Shown here piece after piece: positions 53,539 through 63,240 of a DNA stretch of 64,000 nt (position 1 is the stretch's first letter; each line of letters opens with the position of its first letter). The translations under genes and the position numbers were made by a program. The stretch is from UBA8231 sp036011085 (GTDB taxonomy: Bacteria > Latescibacterota > UBA2968 > UBA8231). The stretch spans positions 11,959 through 75,958 of the forward strand of contig DASCMS010000104.1 in NCBI GenBank assembly GCA_036011085.1, written 5' to 3'. The notes under the pieces were generated by a model. That model did not search any database. It had not been told where the DNA came from and saw only the letters and a list, made by a program, of their open reading frames with translations.

Positions 53539-56500
53539 GTGATCGCAGATCAGGACGCGGGGGAGACTGCAGTACCCGGCAGAGGCGACCTCGTTGCCTG
53601 CGCTGGCACCGACGCCGTCAATCGCACGGAGCGGATCATGTGTGGTACCGGTGCCGTCGACAGTGCCGCCGCAGCACAGGGGGTCGCCCTCGCTGGCGGC
53701 CGGGCGGCGGTGCTGCTCGGCGCGACTGCAACCCATCCGCTCGTCATCAGCGGACGCGGCACTGGCGCCTGGATCTCACACTGCTGCCGCGCCGAGGTCG
53801 GGGATCGCAGTCCCTTCGCTTTCGAGATCCTCGCCCGTGACGCTCAGCAGGCCGTCGATCACTGTCTGGTCGCCCACCATCTGGCATCCCGTATCGGTCG
53901 TCCGGGGCAGTGCGCTGTCGACCCGGAGACCGCCGAAGAGTTGTCTCTGCTTCGCCTGCCCTCGGGCACAGACGGGCTACCGGAGGGCGTCGCCGCGGCG
54001 GAGACGGATGTTCTCGTCGCGGCACGCGAGAGTTTCGCCGCCATTGGCGAGTGGACAGGACGGCCCTGTCTTCCCGTCGAACGCGCCGGCCCGGAGCCGG
54101 CGCGGTACGTCATCGTCGCCGCCGGTGCCGCCTGGGCCCGGGGATGTGCCGCGGCGAGACGGCTGGTCGAGGAGGGCGTCGACTGCGCCGTCATCGGTCT
54201 GGCACTGCTGAATCCGACCCCTACCGACGAGCTGCAGAATGCCATCGGTGATGCCGTTGCCGTCACCGTGCTCGATCCCCACGGCGCCGTTCCCGGTCAA
54301 GTACACCTGACAAATCTGATTCGTGCTGCCATCGCAGGCCGGGGCGAGCGACCCGTACACGGGCTGGTGAGCTTGCCACGAACGACGCAGGTCCTGGCCG
54401 ATGCCCTGCGCCAGACCTTCGGTTTGGAGGGGGCATCATCACCGACCCCAGTCGTCGAATCACCGACGACTGGCGTGAGCATCGGGGCCGTGCCTGCCGG
54501 CGACTGGTCCGAGTCACTGTTGCTGGAGGCTGCGGCGCGACGCGCAGAGGTGGATGGCGACATGCATCTGGCGCGGCTGCACCTGGAAGGAATCAGCGCG
54601 ATCACCACCGGCGGCATGGGCGACACCAAAGCGGGGCTCGATGTTCTGGTCGCCGCCCACCACTCGCTCCTCGACCAGCAGATTGTCGCCCATCTGCGGG
54701 ACGGCGCTGTCGTGTTGATTCTCAGCGAGTCTCCGGCGGGCGGGCCTCCTCCGGCGCTGGTCGGGGACGTGCATACGGCACTGAAGCAGGCTGGCGCCCT
54801 CCTCCTCTGGCAGCCGGCACGCGACTCCGGGCCCGTTGATGACGAAACACAGCTGACCTACCACGCCGGTGGCGTGCTGGCCTGTGCCGATCGCATCACG
54901 GAATCTCTACCCGGTGTCGACGCGACCCGCGAGGTCAGCGCGACGCTGACCGCCGGGGCCGCGTCGGTGACCGCATTGTCTGAGGTAGCACCGGGTCAGG
55001 TCGCCAGTTCTGGCCCGCGTGTGGTGGATGAAGCAGGCGGCGAGCCCGACTCCGAGTGGGTTGAAGCCCTGCGCCGATTTCACGTCGCCGGTACCGGCGG
55101 CGTCACCGGCGCCGACCCCATCCGTGGACTGCCGCTGCGTCCGTGGCTGCTGGAACCCCTGCTCGCCGCACAGAGCCAGCCGGCGACCTATCCCGTCGTC
55201 GTGCGGGACGGACGTCTTTCGCCCTTCGTCGAGGCCGCTGGCGCCGCCGTTGAGAACCACGAGTCACAGTTGCTGGGGCCGCATCTGACGGGACTGGCGG
55301 AGGCGATGGCCGCCAGGTCTGGCACTGGCTCCCGGCGACGACTGGTCGAGGCTCTGGACGAATCACGCACCGACTTCGCCGCCGGCCTGGACCTTGGCCC
55401 GGCAGCAGCCACCACCTTGACCATCGAACTTGATAGTCTCCGCGAGGTCCAGTCCGGCGACGCCGTCGTCCTCGGGTTAGGCCGGGAGACACTCGTCGAA
55501 CTGCTGGCACTTGCCGCCGCCAGGGCCCGAGACGAACGAACCAGCGCTTCTCACGAGGAGATCAAGCACCTCGTACGGCGCCTCGAAGAGCGACTGCAGA
55601 TCGATGCCGAATTCGACAACGCACGCCGGGATCCAGAGGAACTCTCCGCGGCCTTCGGGGGCGGCGCCCAGCTAGACGTCCACTCTTTGGCAGGACAACT
55701 GACGGTTCGTCGTGGCTCTGAATCGCTGAGTGAGACTCGTCGTCACCGCATCGATGCGTCGCTGAACCACCTGCGGCGATTCCTGCAGGCCCACGAAGAA
55801 AGACAACCCGCCGTCGTGCTTCTGCATCCGCACATAATCGACGCCGAGGAGCTTCCAGAAGGTGTTGCGGCCGTCGCGCACAATGGGGGAATGGATGCGG
55901 CCGCCGGCTACTTCGAGGCGGCAGCACGACAGATGATCGATCTCTTCCGGGCCCTGCGCACCGCCCGCCTCGAGGTGGAGGATGCCTACCTGCCCGAACA
56001 TGACGCCATGCTGGCGCGCCTGGACTGGCAGGCGCTGAGCCAGGAAGAACTGGCGCTGGTGCCATCCATCTTTGTTCTCGAAACAGCTGACCGGGTGCTC
56101 TCCCATGCTCTGTCGGCACTGTCTACACTGCTGCGCTCGGGCCGGCCACTACATCTGATCATCCTCGATTCATCGGCAGCTATGGATTCTGCGGGGGATC
56201 CTGCCACTCTGGCCACGTCTCATCCCGACCTCGGCACCCTCGCCATGGCCCATCGCGACGCTCTCGTACTGCAGACGTCGTTGGTGCAGCCTGGTCATCT
56301 CTACGACGGACTCACACGGCTCGCGGCGAGCCCGAGGACCTCCGTGGCCGTCATTGCTGTTCCCGAGTGGGATGGTGCAGTTGAGCCATGGGTGCAACTG
56401 ACCGCCGCGCACCAGGCCAGGGAAACCCCCTGCTATCTCTACGATCCCGACGCCGGCTCCACCTGGGCTCAGCGCTTCGACCTGTCCCCCAACCCTGACA

Positions 56501-57354
56501 TCGACGAACCGTGGCCGCGCCTGGTCCTGCAGGCTGAAGACGCCACCGGCAAGACCGTCGAGCGTCAGGAGGTGATCACCTTTGCCCACGCGGCCGCCCT
56601 GGCGCCACGCTGTCGACACGCCTTCCGGGTGATCCCCGCCGAGGCCTGGGGACCCGAGCAGCTGCCAATCGTCGAATACCTCGATCTGGCACCGCCGGAT
56701 CGTATGCGTCGTATCCCATACCTGTGGGTCGTGACCAACGAGGGCCGCCTGGCCCGCGCCGTGATGACTCGCGCGATGGCGCACGCCTGTGCCGATCGGC
56801 TGCAGCAGTGGCTGACACTGCAGGAACTCGGCGGTCACCGCAGCGAGTCCGCCCGGCGCGCGGCGACCGAAGCACGGGATCTGGTTGCCGCCGAGGCACA
56901 GATCCAGCCAGATGTACCGGCGCAATCCCACAGCGTGGAGTTAGGCCGCGGGCGCGCCGATGTGACTGGCGAGATCGTGGAACGTCTGGCCCGAGCTCTC
57001 CTCACCCCCGACGGCGAGAACTGGCCGCAGATTCTGGCCGAGGGCGACAAGGTGGTCGAGCCAACCCCGCCGACAGGTCACGCCGACGTCGAGGAAGAGA
57101 AGCTTGTCGAAGAAGGGTTCATCGACTCACCCATGTGCACCACGTGCCACGACTGCATCAACGTGAATCCACGCATGTTCCAGTACGACAGCAACAAGCA
57201 GGCTCTGCTCGCCGACCCGACGGCCGGCACGTTCGCGGAGCTCGTCAAGGCGGCCGAAGCCTGCCCGGCGCGCTGTATCCATCCCGGGGCACCCCGGGAT
57301 GGCGACAGCACGGCGACGCCGGCTCTCGTGAAGCGGGCACGCAAGTTCAACTGA
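53539..57354 (+). CDS. Degenerate PFOR-like protein with C-terminal [4Fe-4S] ferredoxin domain
   Basis: The 1271-residue protein parallels a complete pyruvate:ferredoxin oxidoreductase (PFOR). Segments resemble its domain I (about 80-120, RAEVGDRSPFAFEILARDAQ), domain II (about 190-260), domain III (about 320-400) and the thiamine domain (about 850-1000, for example LLRSGRPLHLIILDSS and DLGTLAMAHRDALVLQTS). However the TPP motif GDGWAYDIG is replaced by VLETADRVLSHA and the CAGC cysteines by GLGRET, so it cannot bind the cofactor in the normal way. The C-terminal 76 residues hold a single-cluster ferredoxin (C1200, C1203, C1206 and C1242 or C1246). It begins with GTG after GGGAGG, 20 bp behind the beta subunit, as the third gene of the operon. 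Role inferred: electron-transfer or structural partner of the active enzyme. Confidence 0.75.
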   Translation: MIADQDAGETAVPGRGDLVACAGTDAVNRTERIMCGTGAVDSAAAAQGVALAGGRAAVLLGATATHPLVISGRGTGAWISHCCRAEVGDRSPFAFEILARDAQQAVDHCLVAHHLASRIGRPGQCAVDPETAEELSLLRLPSGTDGLPEGVAAAETDVLVAARESFAAIGEWTGRPCLPVERAGPEPARYVIVAAGAAWARGCAAARRLVEEGVDCAVIGLALLNPTPTDELQNAIGDAVAVTVLDPHGAVPGQVHLTNLIRAAIAGRGERPVHGLVSLPRTTQVLADALRQTFGLEGASSPTPVVESPTTGVSIGAVPAGDWSESLLLEAAARRAEVDGDMHLARLHLEGISAITTGGMGDTKAGLDVLVAAHHSLLDQQIVAHLRDGAVVLILSESPAGGPPPALVGDVHTALKQAGALLLWQPARDSGPVDDETQLTYHAGGVLACADRITESLPGVDATREVSATLTAGAASVTALSEVAPGQVASSGPRVVDEAGGEPDSEWVEALRRFHVAGTGGVTGADPIRGLPLRPWLLEPLLAAQSQPATYPVVVRDGRLSPFVEAAGAAVENHESQLLGPHLTGLAEAMAARSGTGSRRRLVEALDESRTDFAAGLDLGPAAATTLTIELDSLREVQSGDAVVLGLGRETLVELLALAAARARDERTSASHEEIKHLVRRLEERLQIDAEFDNARRDPEELSAAFGGGAQLDVHSLAGQLTVRRGSESLSETRRHRIDASLNHLRRFLQAHEERQPAVVLLHPHIIDAEELPEGVAAVAHNGGMDAAAGYFEAAARQMIDLFRALRTARLEVEDAYLPEHDAMLARLDWQALSQEELALVPSIFVLETADRVLSHALSALSTLLRSGRPLHLIILDSSAAMDSAGDPATLATSHPDLGTLAMAHRDALVLQTSLVQPGHLYDGLTRLAASPRTSVAVIAVPEWDGAVEPWVQLTAAHQARETPCYLYDPDAGSTWAQRFDLSPNPDIDEPWPRLVLQAEDATGKTVERQEVITFAHAAALAPRCRHAFRVIPAEAWGPEQLPIVEYLDLAPPDRMRRIPYLWVVTNEGRLARAVMTRAMAHACADRLQQWLTLQELGGHRSESARRAATEARDLVAAEAQIQPDVPAQSHSVELGRGRADVTGEIVERLARALLTPDGENWPQILAEGDKVVEPTPPTGHADVEEEKLVEEGFIDSPMCTTCHDCINVNPRMFQYDSNKQALLADPTAGTFAELVKAAEACPARCIHPGAPRDGDSTATPALVKRARKFN

Positions 57355-57369
57355 GACAGATCCGACGCG

Positions 57370-57873
57370 TCAACCGCCGTAGAAGACGTCGTCGCCGAAG
57401 TCGCTCAGGACCAGTCCGACTCGATCAGGACGTCCGTCGATGCGGCCGGACAGGCCCGCATCGGCGACTTCGCCGATGAAAATCGAGTGGTCTCCCTTTT
57501 CCAGGCAGAGGTCCAGCCGGCACTCGATGTAGCCGGCAGCGCACTCGAGAACCGGAGTGCCTGTCGGGCCGTTGCGGAAACGCTGACCCGCCAGTGTTCC
57601 GCCCTTCTCCCACACGGTGTCGAAGAAGGTCCGGGCAACGCTGCTGTGCTGCCGGTCGATGATGTTGACGGCAAAAGCACGTGAATCCTGGACCACACGA
57701 TGGATCCTGGAGCCAACCCTCAGTGCCGTAATGACAACGGGCGGAGAGAACGAAGCCTGCGTCACCCAGCTGACCACGGCACCGATCGCCTGGTCCTCCT
57801 CAGCCTGGGCGGTGAGGATGTGAACCCCGTAGGGCAGCATGCGCATGGCGGTATTCTTCTCATACGTATCCAT
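57370..57873 (-). CDS. Flavin-reductase-like FMN-binding protein
   Basis: The 167-residue protein has the split-barrel of flavin reductases: YGVHILTAQ, VSWVTQASFSPPVVITALRVG, RAFAVNIIDRQHSSVARTFF and the C-terminal FIGEVADAGLSGR. Members bind FMN and either reduce it for a partner monooxygenase or act as small oxidoreductases. There is no monooxygenase nearby. The ATG has GGAGGAGCCGA upstream. It lies between the oxidoreductase operon (converging, 15 bp) and RecQ on the same strand (65 bp upstream). Confidence 0.86.
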   Translation of the reverse strand: MDTYEKNTAMRMLPYGVHILTAQAEEDQAIGAVVSWVTQASFSPPVVITALRVGSRIHRVVQDSRAFAVNIIDRQHSSVARTFFDTVWEKGGTLAGQRFRNGPTGTPVLECAAGYIECRLDLCLEKGDHSIFIGEVADAGLSGRIDGRPDRVGLVLSDFGDDVFYGG

Positions 57874-57938
57874 TCGGCTCCTCCATTCCTCGATACGTAC
57901 CCGAGGTGTCCGGGGGTGGTCAAGCAGGGCGCGGAGAC

Positions 57939-59861
57939 TCAGGCGGACAAGTTATTCTCCGCCCAACTCAGCACGTTCGGAAACGGCGTCTCGGCAAGAG
58001 TGCCGAGGAGTGGATCCTTGCCGAGACGGGCGCGGCCGATTCGAGGTGAGCTGAGACCACAGAGGAAACGGGCCAACGCGCGCGGCGTGCCGAGGGTGTC
58101 GCCGGCGGCGAAGAGAGCCGGCTGCACACGGTCCCACAAGTCGTGCGGGATCTCGGCGACGCTGCGGGTCGGGACCTGCGCCGTATCACCTGTGCAGCCA
58201 CTGCAGCGGCCACACGGAGTTTTCAGGCGTTCGCCGAAGTGAGCGGCCAGGGCGGCGGCGCGACAGTCCTCGAGGCTGAACAGATCCAGGACCTGTTGCA
58301 GGCGACCGATCTCGGCGGCTTCCCTCTGAAGGTTGTAGGCGTGCAGGTCGTCGGCCAGTGCCTGCGCGTCTTCGGGTAGTCGTAGACGACGGTAGCGATT
58401 GCGCACACCGCCGGCCTGCACCTCGAGCAGCTGCTGATCTGAGAGCCAGTCGAGGGTACGGATCACCCGCTCGCGGTCAACGCGCAGACTGACGGCTGTT
58501 TGCGCCGGATCGAGCTGGAACCACACACGCCCCTGGCTGGCGGCGCCGAATACGTCACCGAGGAACTGACGGCGCTCGCCGTCGAAGCGCGCCAGGATCT
58601 GTTCGGTCTCCACCAGCGGCTTGAACTTGTAGGCCGAATAAAACGGCGTGCCACCCTCGAGGTAGCCATCCAGCTCCAACCTGGTGAGCAGGGTGCGCAG
58701 CACGAGGGGCCGAATGTCGTGCTGCGCTGACAGCTCGTAGAGGCTGACGTCGAAGTCGCTGTCCCGGGCCAGGACATCGTCCACGAGGTCGCGCACGGAC
58801 CCGGGGTCGGGTGTGTCACCGTAGACGAAGTTCTCCAGCACGGTGAGGTCATCGGTACAGACAAGGGTGTGACACAGAGCGTCGCCGCCGTCGCGACCGG
58901 CACGACCGATCTCCTGAGCGTAATTCTCCAGGCTCTTGGGCAGGTTGTAGTGACAGACGCAGCGGATGTCGGCCTTGTCGACACCCATACCGAAGGCGAT
59001 GGTGGCGACGACGACGGCCGAGCCGGACGCCATGAACCAGTCCTGAACCTGGCCGCGCTCTTCATCCTTCATGCCGGCGTGGTAGGCGCGCGCCGTCAGC
59101 CCAGCCTGCTGCAGGCGCCGGGCCACGTCCTCGGCCGTACGTTGCAGCGTGACGTAGACGATGGTCGGACCCGGCGGTTGCTCGGCAAGGGTGGTCAGCA
59201 GCGCTTCGTCGCGCCCGGCGGCGGATACAGGTTTGGCACGCAGGACCAGATTCGCACGGTAGAAGCCGGTGCGAACGGCATGCTCAGGGCGGATGTCGAA
59301 ACCGGCGCAGATGTCGTCGAGCACGCGGGGTGTCGCCGTTGCCGTCAGGGCGAGTACCCGCTCGGCCTCATACTGACGGGCAAAGCCGGCCAGCTTCAGG
59401 TAGTCGGGACGGAAGTTGTGGCCCCACTCGGAGATGCAGTGGGCTTCGTCGACGGCAAAGAGGCTGATACGCAGGCCCTCGATGGCCGTTCTGAAGCGCT
59501 CATTGTTGAAACGTTCCGGGGCCACGTAGAGCAGCCGCAGTCGCCCCGAGCGTACTCCGTCCATCACCGATCGGTACTCGTCCAGGCTGAGACTCGAGTC
59601 GAGCCGCGCCGCCTCGATGCCACGTCGCTGCAGGGCGTCGATCTGGTCCTTCATCAGGGCGATCAAAGGCGAGACCACCAGCGTCAGACCTGGTAGCAGC
59701 AGTGACGGCAGTTGATAACACAGGGACTTGCCGCCACCGGTGGGAAACACCGTGGCCGTCGAGTGTCCGCTCAGCAGATGGCGGACGGCGTCTGCCTGTC
59801 CGGGAAGGAAGTCGTCGAAGCCGAAGTGCTGCTTCAGGGCGACGAGAGGATCGGCGGTCAC
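57939..59861 (-). CDS. recQ: ATP-dependent DNA helicase RecQ-type
   Basis: The 640-residue SF2 helicase has Walker A PTGGGKS (41-46), DEAH (138-141), TATATP motif III, IGRAGRDGG motif VI and a C-terminal zinc-binding RQC part (cysteines in LEDCRAAAL and TPCGRCSGC). A clear HRDC domain is not seen, unlike E. coli RecQ. RecQ unwinds DNA for recombination and repair. The GTG start overlaps the antiporter stop as GTGA, which links it to the Kef operon although the functions differ. Confidence is high for helicase identity. Confidence 0.93.
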   Translation of the reverse strand: MTADPLVALKQHFGFDDFLPGQADAVRHLLSGHSTATVFPTGGGKSLCYQLPSLLLPGLTLVVSPLIALMKDQIDALQRRGIEAARLDSSLSLDEYRSVMDGVRSGRLRLLYVAPERFNNERFRTAIEGLRISLFAVDEAHCISEWGHNFRPDYLKLAGFARQYEAERVLALTATATPRVLDDICAGFDIRPEHAVRTGFYRANLVLRAKPVSAAGRDEALLTTLAEQPPGPTIVYVTLQRTAEDVARRLQQAGLTARAYHAGMKDEERGQVQDWFMASGSAVVVATIAFGMGVDKADIRCVCHYNLPKSLENYAQEIGRAGRDGGDALCHTLVCTDDLTVLENFVYGDTPDPGSVRDLVDDVLARDSDFDVSLYELSAQHDIRPLVLRTLLTRLELDGYLEGGTPFYSAYKFKPLVETEQILARFDGERRQFLGDVFGAASQGRVWFQLDPAQTAVSLRVDRERVIRTLDWLSDQQLLEVQAGGVRNRYRRLRLPEDAQALADDLHAYNLQREAAEIGRLQQVLDLFSLEDCRAAALAAHFGERLKTPCGRCSGCTGDTAQVPTRSVAEIPHDLWDRVQPALFAAGDTLGTPRALARFLCGLSSPRIGRARLGKDPLLGTLAETPFPNVLSWAENNLSA

Positions 59862-61714
59862 GCGGGCCTCGGTGGCGACGGTTCCCAGGCGTGGTCGCCG
59901 TCACCACCGAAGTCACGGTCATCCTCGGCGATGAGTCGGTCGAGCTCACTGATGTGATCGCGCACGTGCGAGATGTAGGCGTCCTCACTCATCTCGTGTC
60001 TCTTGAGCACGCCCCGCTCCTCGTGATCGCGGAAGATTCTCGCCGCTCGCAGGGCCTGGTAGGAGCGGAATCCCAGCTGCTTCAGCGCTTCGACGCCCAG
60101 GGTGAGGGCACTGTCGAAGGTCTCCCGGTAGATGTGCTCGACTCCCGCCTGCATCAGGTCGTACATGTGCTCGACGCTGTGGGCGCGAGCCAGAATCGTC
60201 AGGTCGGGATACTCGTGACGAATGTGCCTGGCCAGCTCGGTGGCGCGCTCGGGGTCGTCGATGGCGAGCACGAGCAGCTTTGCCTTGTCGGCACCGGCGG
60301 CGTGCAGCAGGTCCAGGCGCGCCGCATCTCCGTAGAACACTTTCAGGCCGAATCGACGCAGCACAGAGATCTGATCCGGATCCAGATCGAGAACCGTGGT
60401 GGCCACATCGTTGGCACGCAGCAGGCGACCGACGACGTTGCCGAACCGGCCGAAGCCGGCGATGATGACGGGCGTCTCGCCGTCGTCGATCTCGTCGGCC
60501 GCCCGTTCGTCGTCGCTGCGGGCGAAGAGGGGCTGCACGAGCTTGTCGTTGACGATCATCAGCAGGGGGGTGACAGCCATGGACAGGGCCACGACGGCGG
60601 TGAGCAGATCGACGAGTTCCGGTGGCAGCACGTGCCGGGCCCGGGTCATGGCGAACAGGACGAAGGCGAACTCGCCGCCCTGGGCCAGGGCAAAACAGAA
60701 CAGCATGCCTTGAGCTCCGTCGAGCTTGAACACCCGCGAGAGGAGACAGAGCACGGTGAACTTGACGAGTACGAGGGCGCCGACGAGACCGGCCAGAACC
60801 CCAACCTGTGACTGCACCAGCCCGAAGTCGATGCTGGCGCCGACACTGATGAAGAAGAGCCCCAGCAGCAGGCCCTTGAAGGGTTCGATGTCGGTCTCGA
60901 GTTCGTGGCGGTACTCGCTCTCGGCGACTACGACACCCGCAAGGAAAGTACCCAGCGCCGGGGACAGTCCCACGGCCTGCATGGCCAGGGCGATGCCGAT
61001 GACGAGGAAGAGGGCGAAGGCCGTGAACACTTCGCGCAATCCCGTGGAGGCGATGAAGCGGAACACGGGGCGTGTGAGCAGGCGGCCGCCCAACACGATG
61101 GCGGCGATGAGACCGACGGTGATCAGGCCCTGCTGCCAGCCCGGCAGTGCAGCCATGCCGGTGGCGCCGTGAGCATCCTGTGCGCTGCCGCCGCCGCCCA
61201 TGGCCAGCAGGGGCAACACGGCGAGCATGGGGATCACGGCGATGTCCTGGAAGAGCAGCACGGCAAAGCAGCTCTGCCCGCCCTGGGTCGGCATCAGACC
61301 CTTCTCGTTCAGCGTCTGCAGCACGATGGCCGTCGACGACAGCGTCAGGATGAGTCCTGTCGCCAGTGACTGATTCCACGGCAGTCCGGCGGCCATGCCG
61401 AGCCCGCCGATGACAACCGCTGTTACACCCACCTGCAGTCCGCCCAGTCCGAGGATGGGGCCCCGCAGTTTCCACAACAGGGAGGGCTGCAGCTCCAATC
61501 CCACGAGGAACAGCATCATGACCACACCGAACTCGGCGAAGTGCATGACGTCACCCACTTCTCCCACAAGGTCGAGAGCCCACGGCCCGATAACGGCGCC
61601 GGCCGCCAGGTAGCCGAGGACGGAGCCCAGTCCCAGCCGCTGGGCGATGGGGACGGAGACGACGGCGGCCGTCAGGTAGACGAAGGCCTGGAAGAGGAAG
61701 CTGTCACCGTGCAT
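59858..61714 (-). CDS. KefB/KefC-type glutathione-regulated K+/H+ antiporter
   Basis: The 618-residue protein has a CPA2 antiporter domain of about 12 helices (LTLSSTAIVLQTLNEKGLMP, VLLFQDIAVIPMLAVLPLL) and one TrkA-N domain starting VIIAGFGRFGNVVGRLL (GxGxxG). This matches KefB/KefC, K+ efflux systems that protect against electrophiles. It starts with ATG overlapping the end of the KefF-like pseudogene, as in the normal kefF-kefC arrangement, and ends overlapping RecQ. Whether it needs KefF is uncertain since the ancillary gene is frameshifted. Confidence 0.9.
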   Translation of the reverse strand: MHGDSFLFQAFVYLTAAVVSVPIAQRLGLGSVLGYLAAGAVIGPWALDLVGEVGDVMHFAEFGVVMMLFLVGLELQPSLLWKLRGPILGLGGLQVGVTAVVIGGLGMAAGLPWNQSLATGLILTLSSTAIVLQTLNEKGLMPTQGGQSCFAVLLFQDIAVIPMLAVLPLLAMGGGGSAQDAHGATGMAALPGWQQGLITVGLIAAIVLGGRLLTRPVFRFIASTGLREVFTAFALFLVIGIALAMQAVGLSPALGTFLAGVVVAESEYRHELETDIEPFKGLLLGLFFISVGASIDFGLVQSQVGVLAGLVGALVLVKFTVLCLLSRVFKLDGAQGMLFCFALAQGGEFAFVLFAMTRARHVLPPELVDLLTAVVALSMAVTPLLMIVNDKLVQPLFARSDDERAADEIDDGETPVIIAGFGRFGNVVGRLLRANDVATTVLDLDPDQISVLRRFGLKVFYGDAARLDLLHAAGADKAKLLVLAIDDPERATELARHIRHEYPDLTILARAHSVEHMYDLMQAGVEHIYRETFDSALTLGVEALKQLGFRSYQALRAARIFRDHEERGVLKRHEMSEDAYISHVRDHISELDRLIAEDDRDFGGDGDHAWEPSPPRPA

Positions 61715-62330
61715 GGGGCGGGTCGGCTTCTTCTGTGGGCAAGGCCTCGTTGAGCAGGGAGTCCGGTGCCAGGCGGTCCAGATCGATGGTGCCGTCCCGC
61801 AGTCCTTCGAGAGCGGTACGGTAGTCCCGGCGGCGGCTTGGTAGATGTCGTGGCTGCCCTGGACCGTTCCATGGACGACGAAGGGTGGTACCCAGCGCAT
61901 GCCGCAGAACCGGGCCAGTTGACGGTAGGGAGTGAGCAGTTCGTGCATGGTGTAGTAGTTGACCACATCCAGTCCATAGGCCCTGGCGTCGGCTCCCGTA
62001 GTCGTCACCGACAGCAGAAACTTGCCACTCAGCCTTTCGCCGTCGCTGCCATAGGCGAAGCCATGTTCGAGAACCAGGTCCTGCCACTCCTTCAGCAGGG
62101 CCGGGGCGCTGTACCAATAGAACGGGTGCTGAAAGACGATGACGTCGTGGGCGAGCAGAGCCTCCTGTTCACGGGGCACATCGACGTTGAAGTCGGGGGT
62201 ACTCCTCGTAGAGATCGCGGAAGGTCACCCCCGACAGATCCCGGACCGCCTCCACTAGGGGGCGGTTGGCCCGCGACCGCTGGTACGCCGGGTGGGCGAA
62301 GAGCAGGAGGATGCGTCGCGAAGTCGTCAT
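61704..62330 (-). pseudogene. KefF/YheR-type NAD(P)H oxidoreductase gene with two frameshifts
   Basis: Three reading frames in succession encode one flavodoxin-fold quinone reductase of the KefF family (about 208 residues if joined). Frame 1 (62330 to about 62199) begins MTTSRRILLLFAHPAYQRSR. Frame 2 carries DVIVFQHPFYWYSAPALLKE and FGYAS-like FAYGSDGERLSGK. Frame 3 ends in LDRLAPDSLLNEALPTEE. The first shift lies at a run of five G (62195-62199), the second near 61826-61834. Either the gene is a pseudogene or sequencing indels have occurred; homopolymers make errors plausible. It follows the ATPase gene by 3 bp and precedes the antiporter, the normal kefF position. Confidence 0.8.
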
Positions 62331-62333
62331 CTG

Positions 62334-63074
62334 TCAGCGCCAGGTGAGGAAAGCCGCCCGGGTCTCCTGCACGCTGCGCGCCGAGCCTTTCAGGGCGGTC
62401 TCGAGAAAGGCGCGGTGGCCGGACTCCGCCGTCGGATTGCGATGCGGCCCGCTGCTCAGACCCTCGGCGGAGGTGAAGACAAGCACGTGGTCGGACCGGC
62501 CATCGGACCAGAAGATCTTCTCGAAGTAGCGGCGGCTCGTCTTGTCCTTGATACGTCGGGCCTCCGGGTCCTGACCGTCCATCCTGACAAACCCGAAGAT
62601 GTGGACGGCGCGGAACTGCGAGTCCGGGACCCTGCAGTCATCAACGACCTCCTTGTGGATGTCAGCGACATCCTCGGCGTGAACATTGCCCACCAGGGTG
62701 TGACCAGCGTCGGCGAGGGTGAAGTAGTCGCGCAGGTCCTGGTCCCACAGGTAGGTCTCCGGAGGATGGTCGCTGAGCTCGTGGGAGACGACGCACTTCG
62801 GCGGCGGCTGTATGGCGGTGACCTGACCCGGTAGGGCCACGACACAGAGCCTGTCCTGCGGCAGGAAGCTGAGCAGCGAGCGCATGATCGTCGTTTTGCC
62901 GATGCCGCCCGGACCGGAGCCGGTGATCCACGAGGCACCCCCGGCGACGCAGGTCACCAGCCAGGCGGCCAGCTCCAGGTCGAGGGTGTCACGCTCGATC
63001 AGGTCGAGGAGCGAGAAGGCGACCTCGTCGTCACCCACGTCACACAGCTTGTCGAGAACAGCATCGGTCTGCAT
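62334..63074 (-). CDS. PilT/VirB11-like P-loop ATPase (stand-alone)
   Basis: The 246-residue protein has Walker A GSGPGGIGKTT (52-62) followed by LLSFLPQDRLCVVALPGQV, and the segment GHTLVGNVHAEDVADI (124-139), which resembles the histidine-box Ghtg..T.HA of type II/IV secretion ATPases and PilT. It is shorter than those proteins (about 340-500) and lacks an obvious N-terminal domain, so I call it a distant relative. No pilus or secretion gene is nearby. It is first in an apparent operon of ATPase, kefF-like, kefC-like, recQ. A GGCGGAG site precedes the ATG at 63074. Role unknown. Confidence 0.62.
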   Translation of the reverse strand: MQTDAVLDKLCDVGDDEVAFSLLDLIERDTLDLELAAWLVTCVAGGASWITGSGPGGIGKTTIMRSLLSFLPQDRLCVVALPGQVTAIQPPPKCVVSHELSDHPPETYLWDQDLRDYFTLADAGHTLVGNVHAEDVADIHKEVVDDCRVPDSQFRAVHIFGFVRMDGQDPEARRIKDKTSRRYFEKIFWSDGRSDHVLVFTSAEGLSSGPHRNPTAESGHRAFLETALKGSARSVQETRAAFLTWR

Positions 63075-63240
63075 CGGTTCTCCGCCGGGTATGAGAAGCC
63101 AGTAGCATAGCACACGATGCCGTCGCTGGACATATGGGGCGTCCGTCCGTACGTCTGAGAAGTCGTGGCATGCTGGCGGGAACCGGATCAGGGGCCGCGC
63201 GTTTCTTGAGATTTACCCCCCATCTGCTCAGGAGAAGGTT

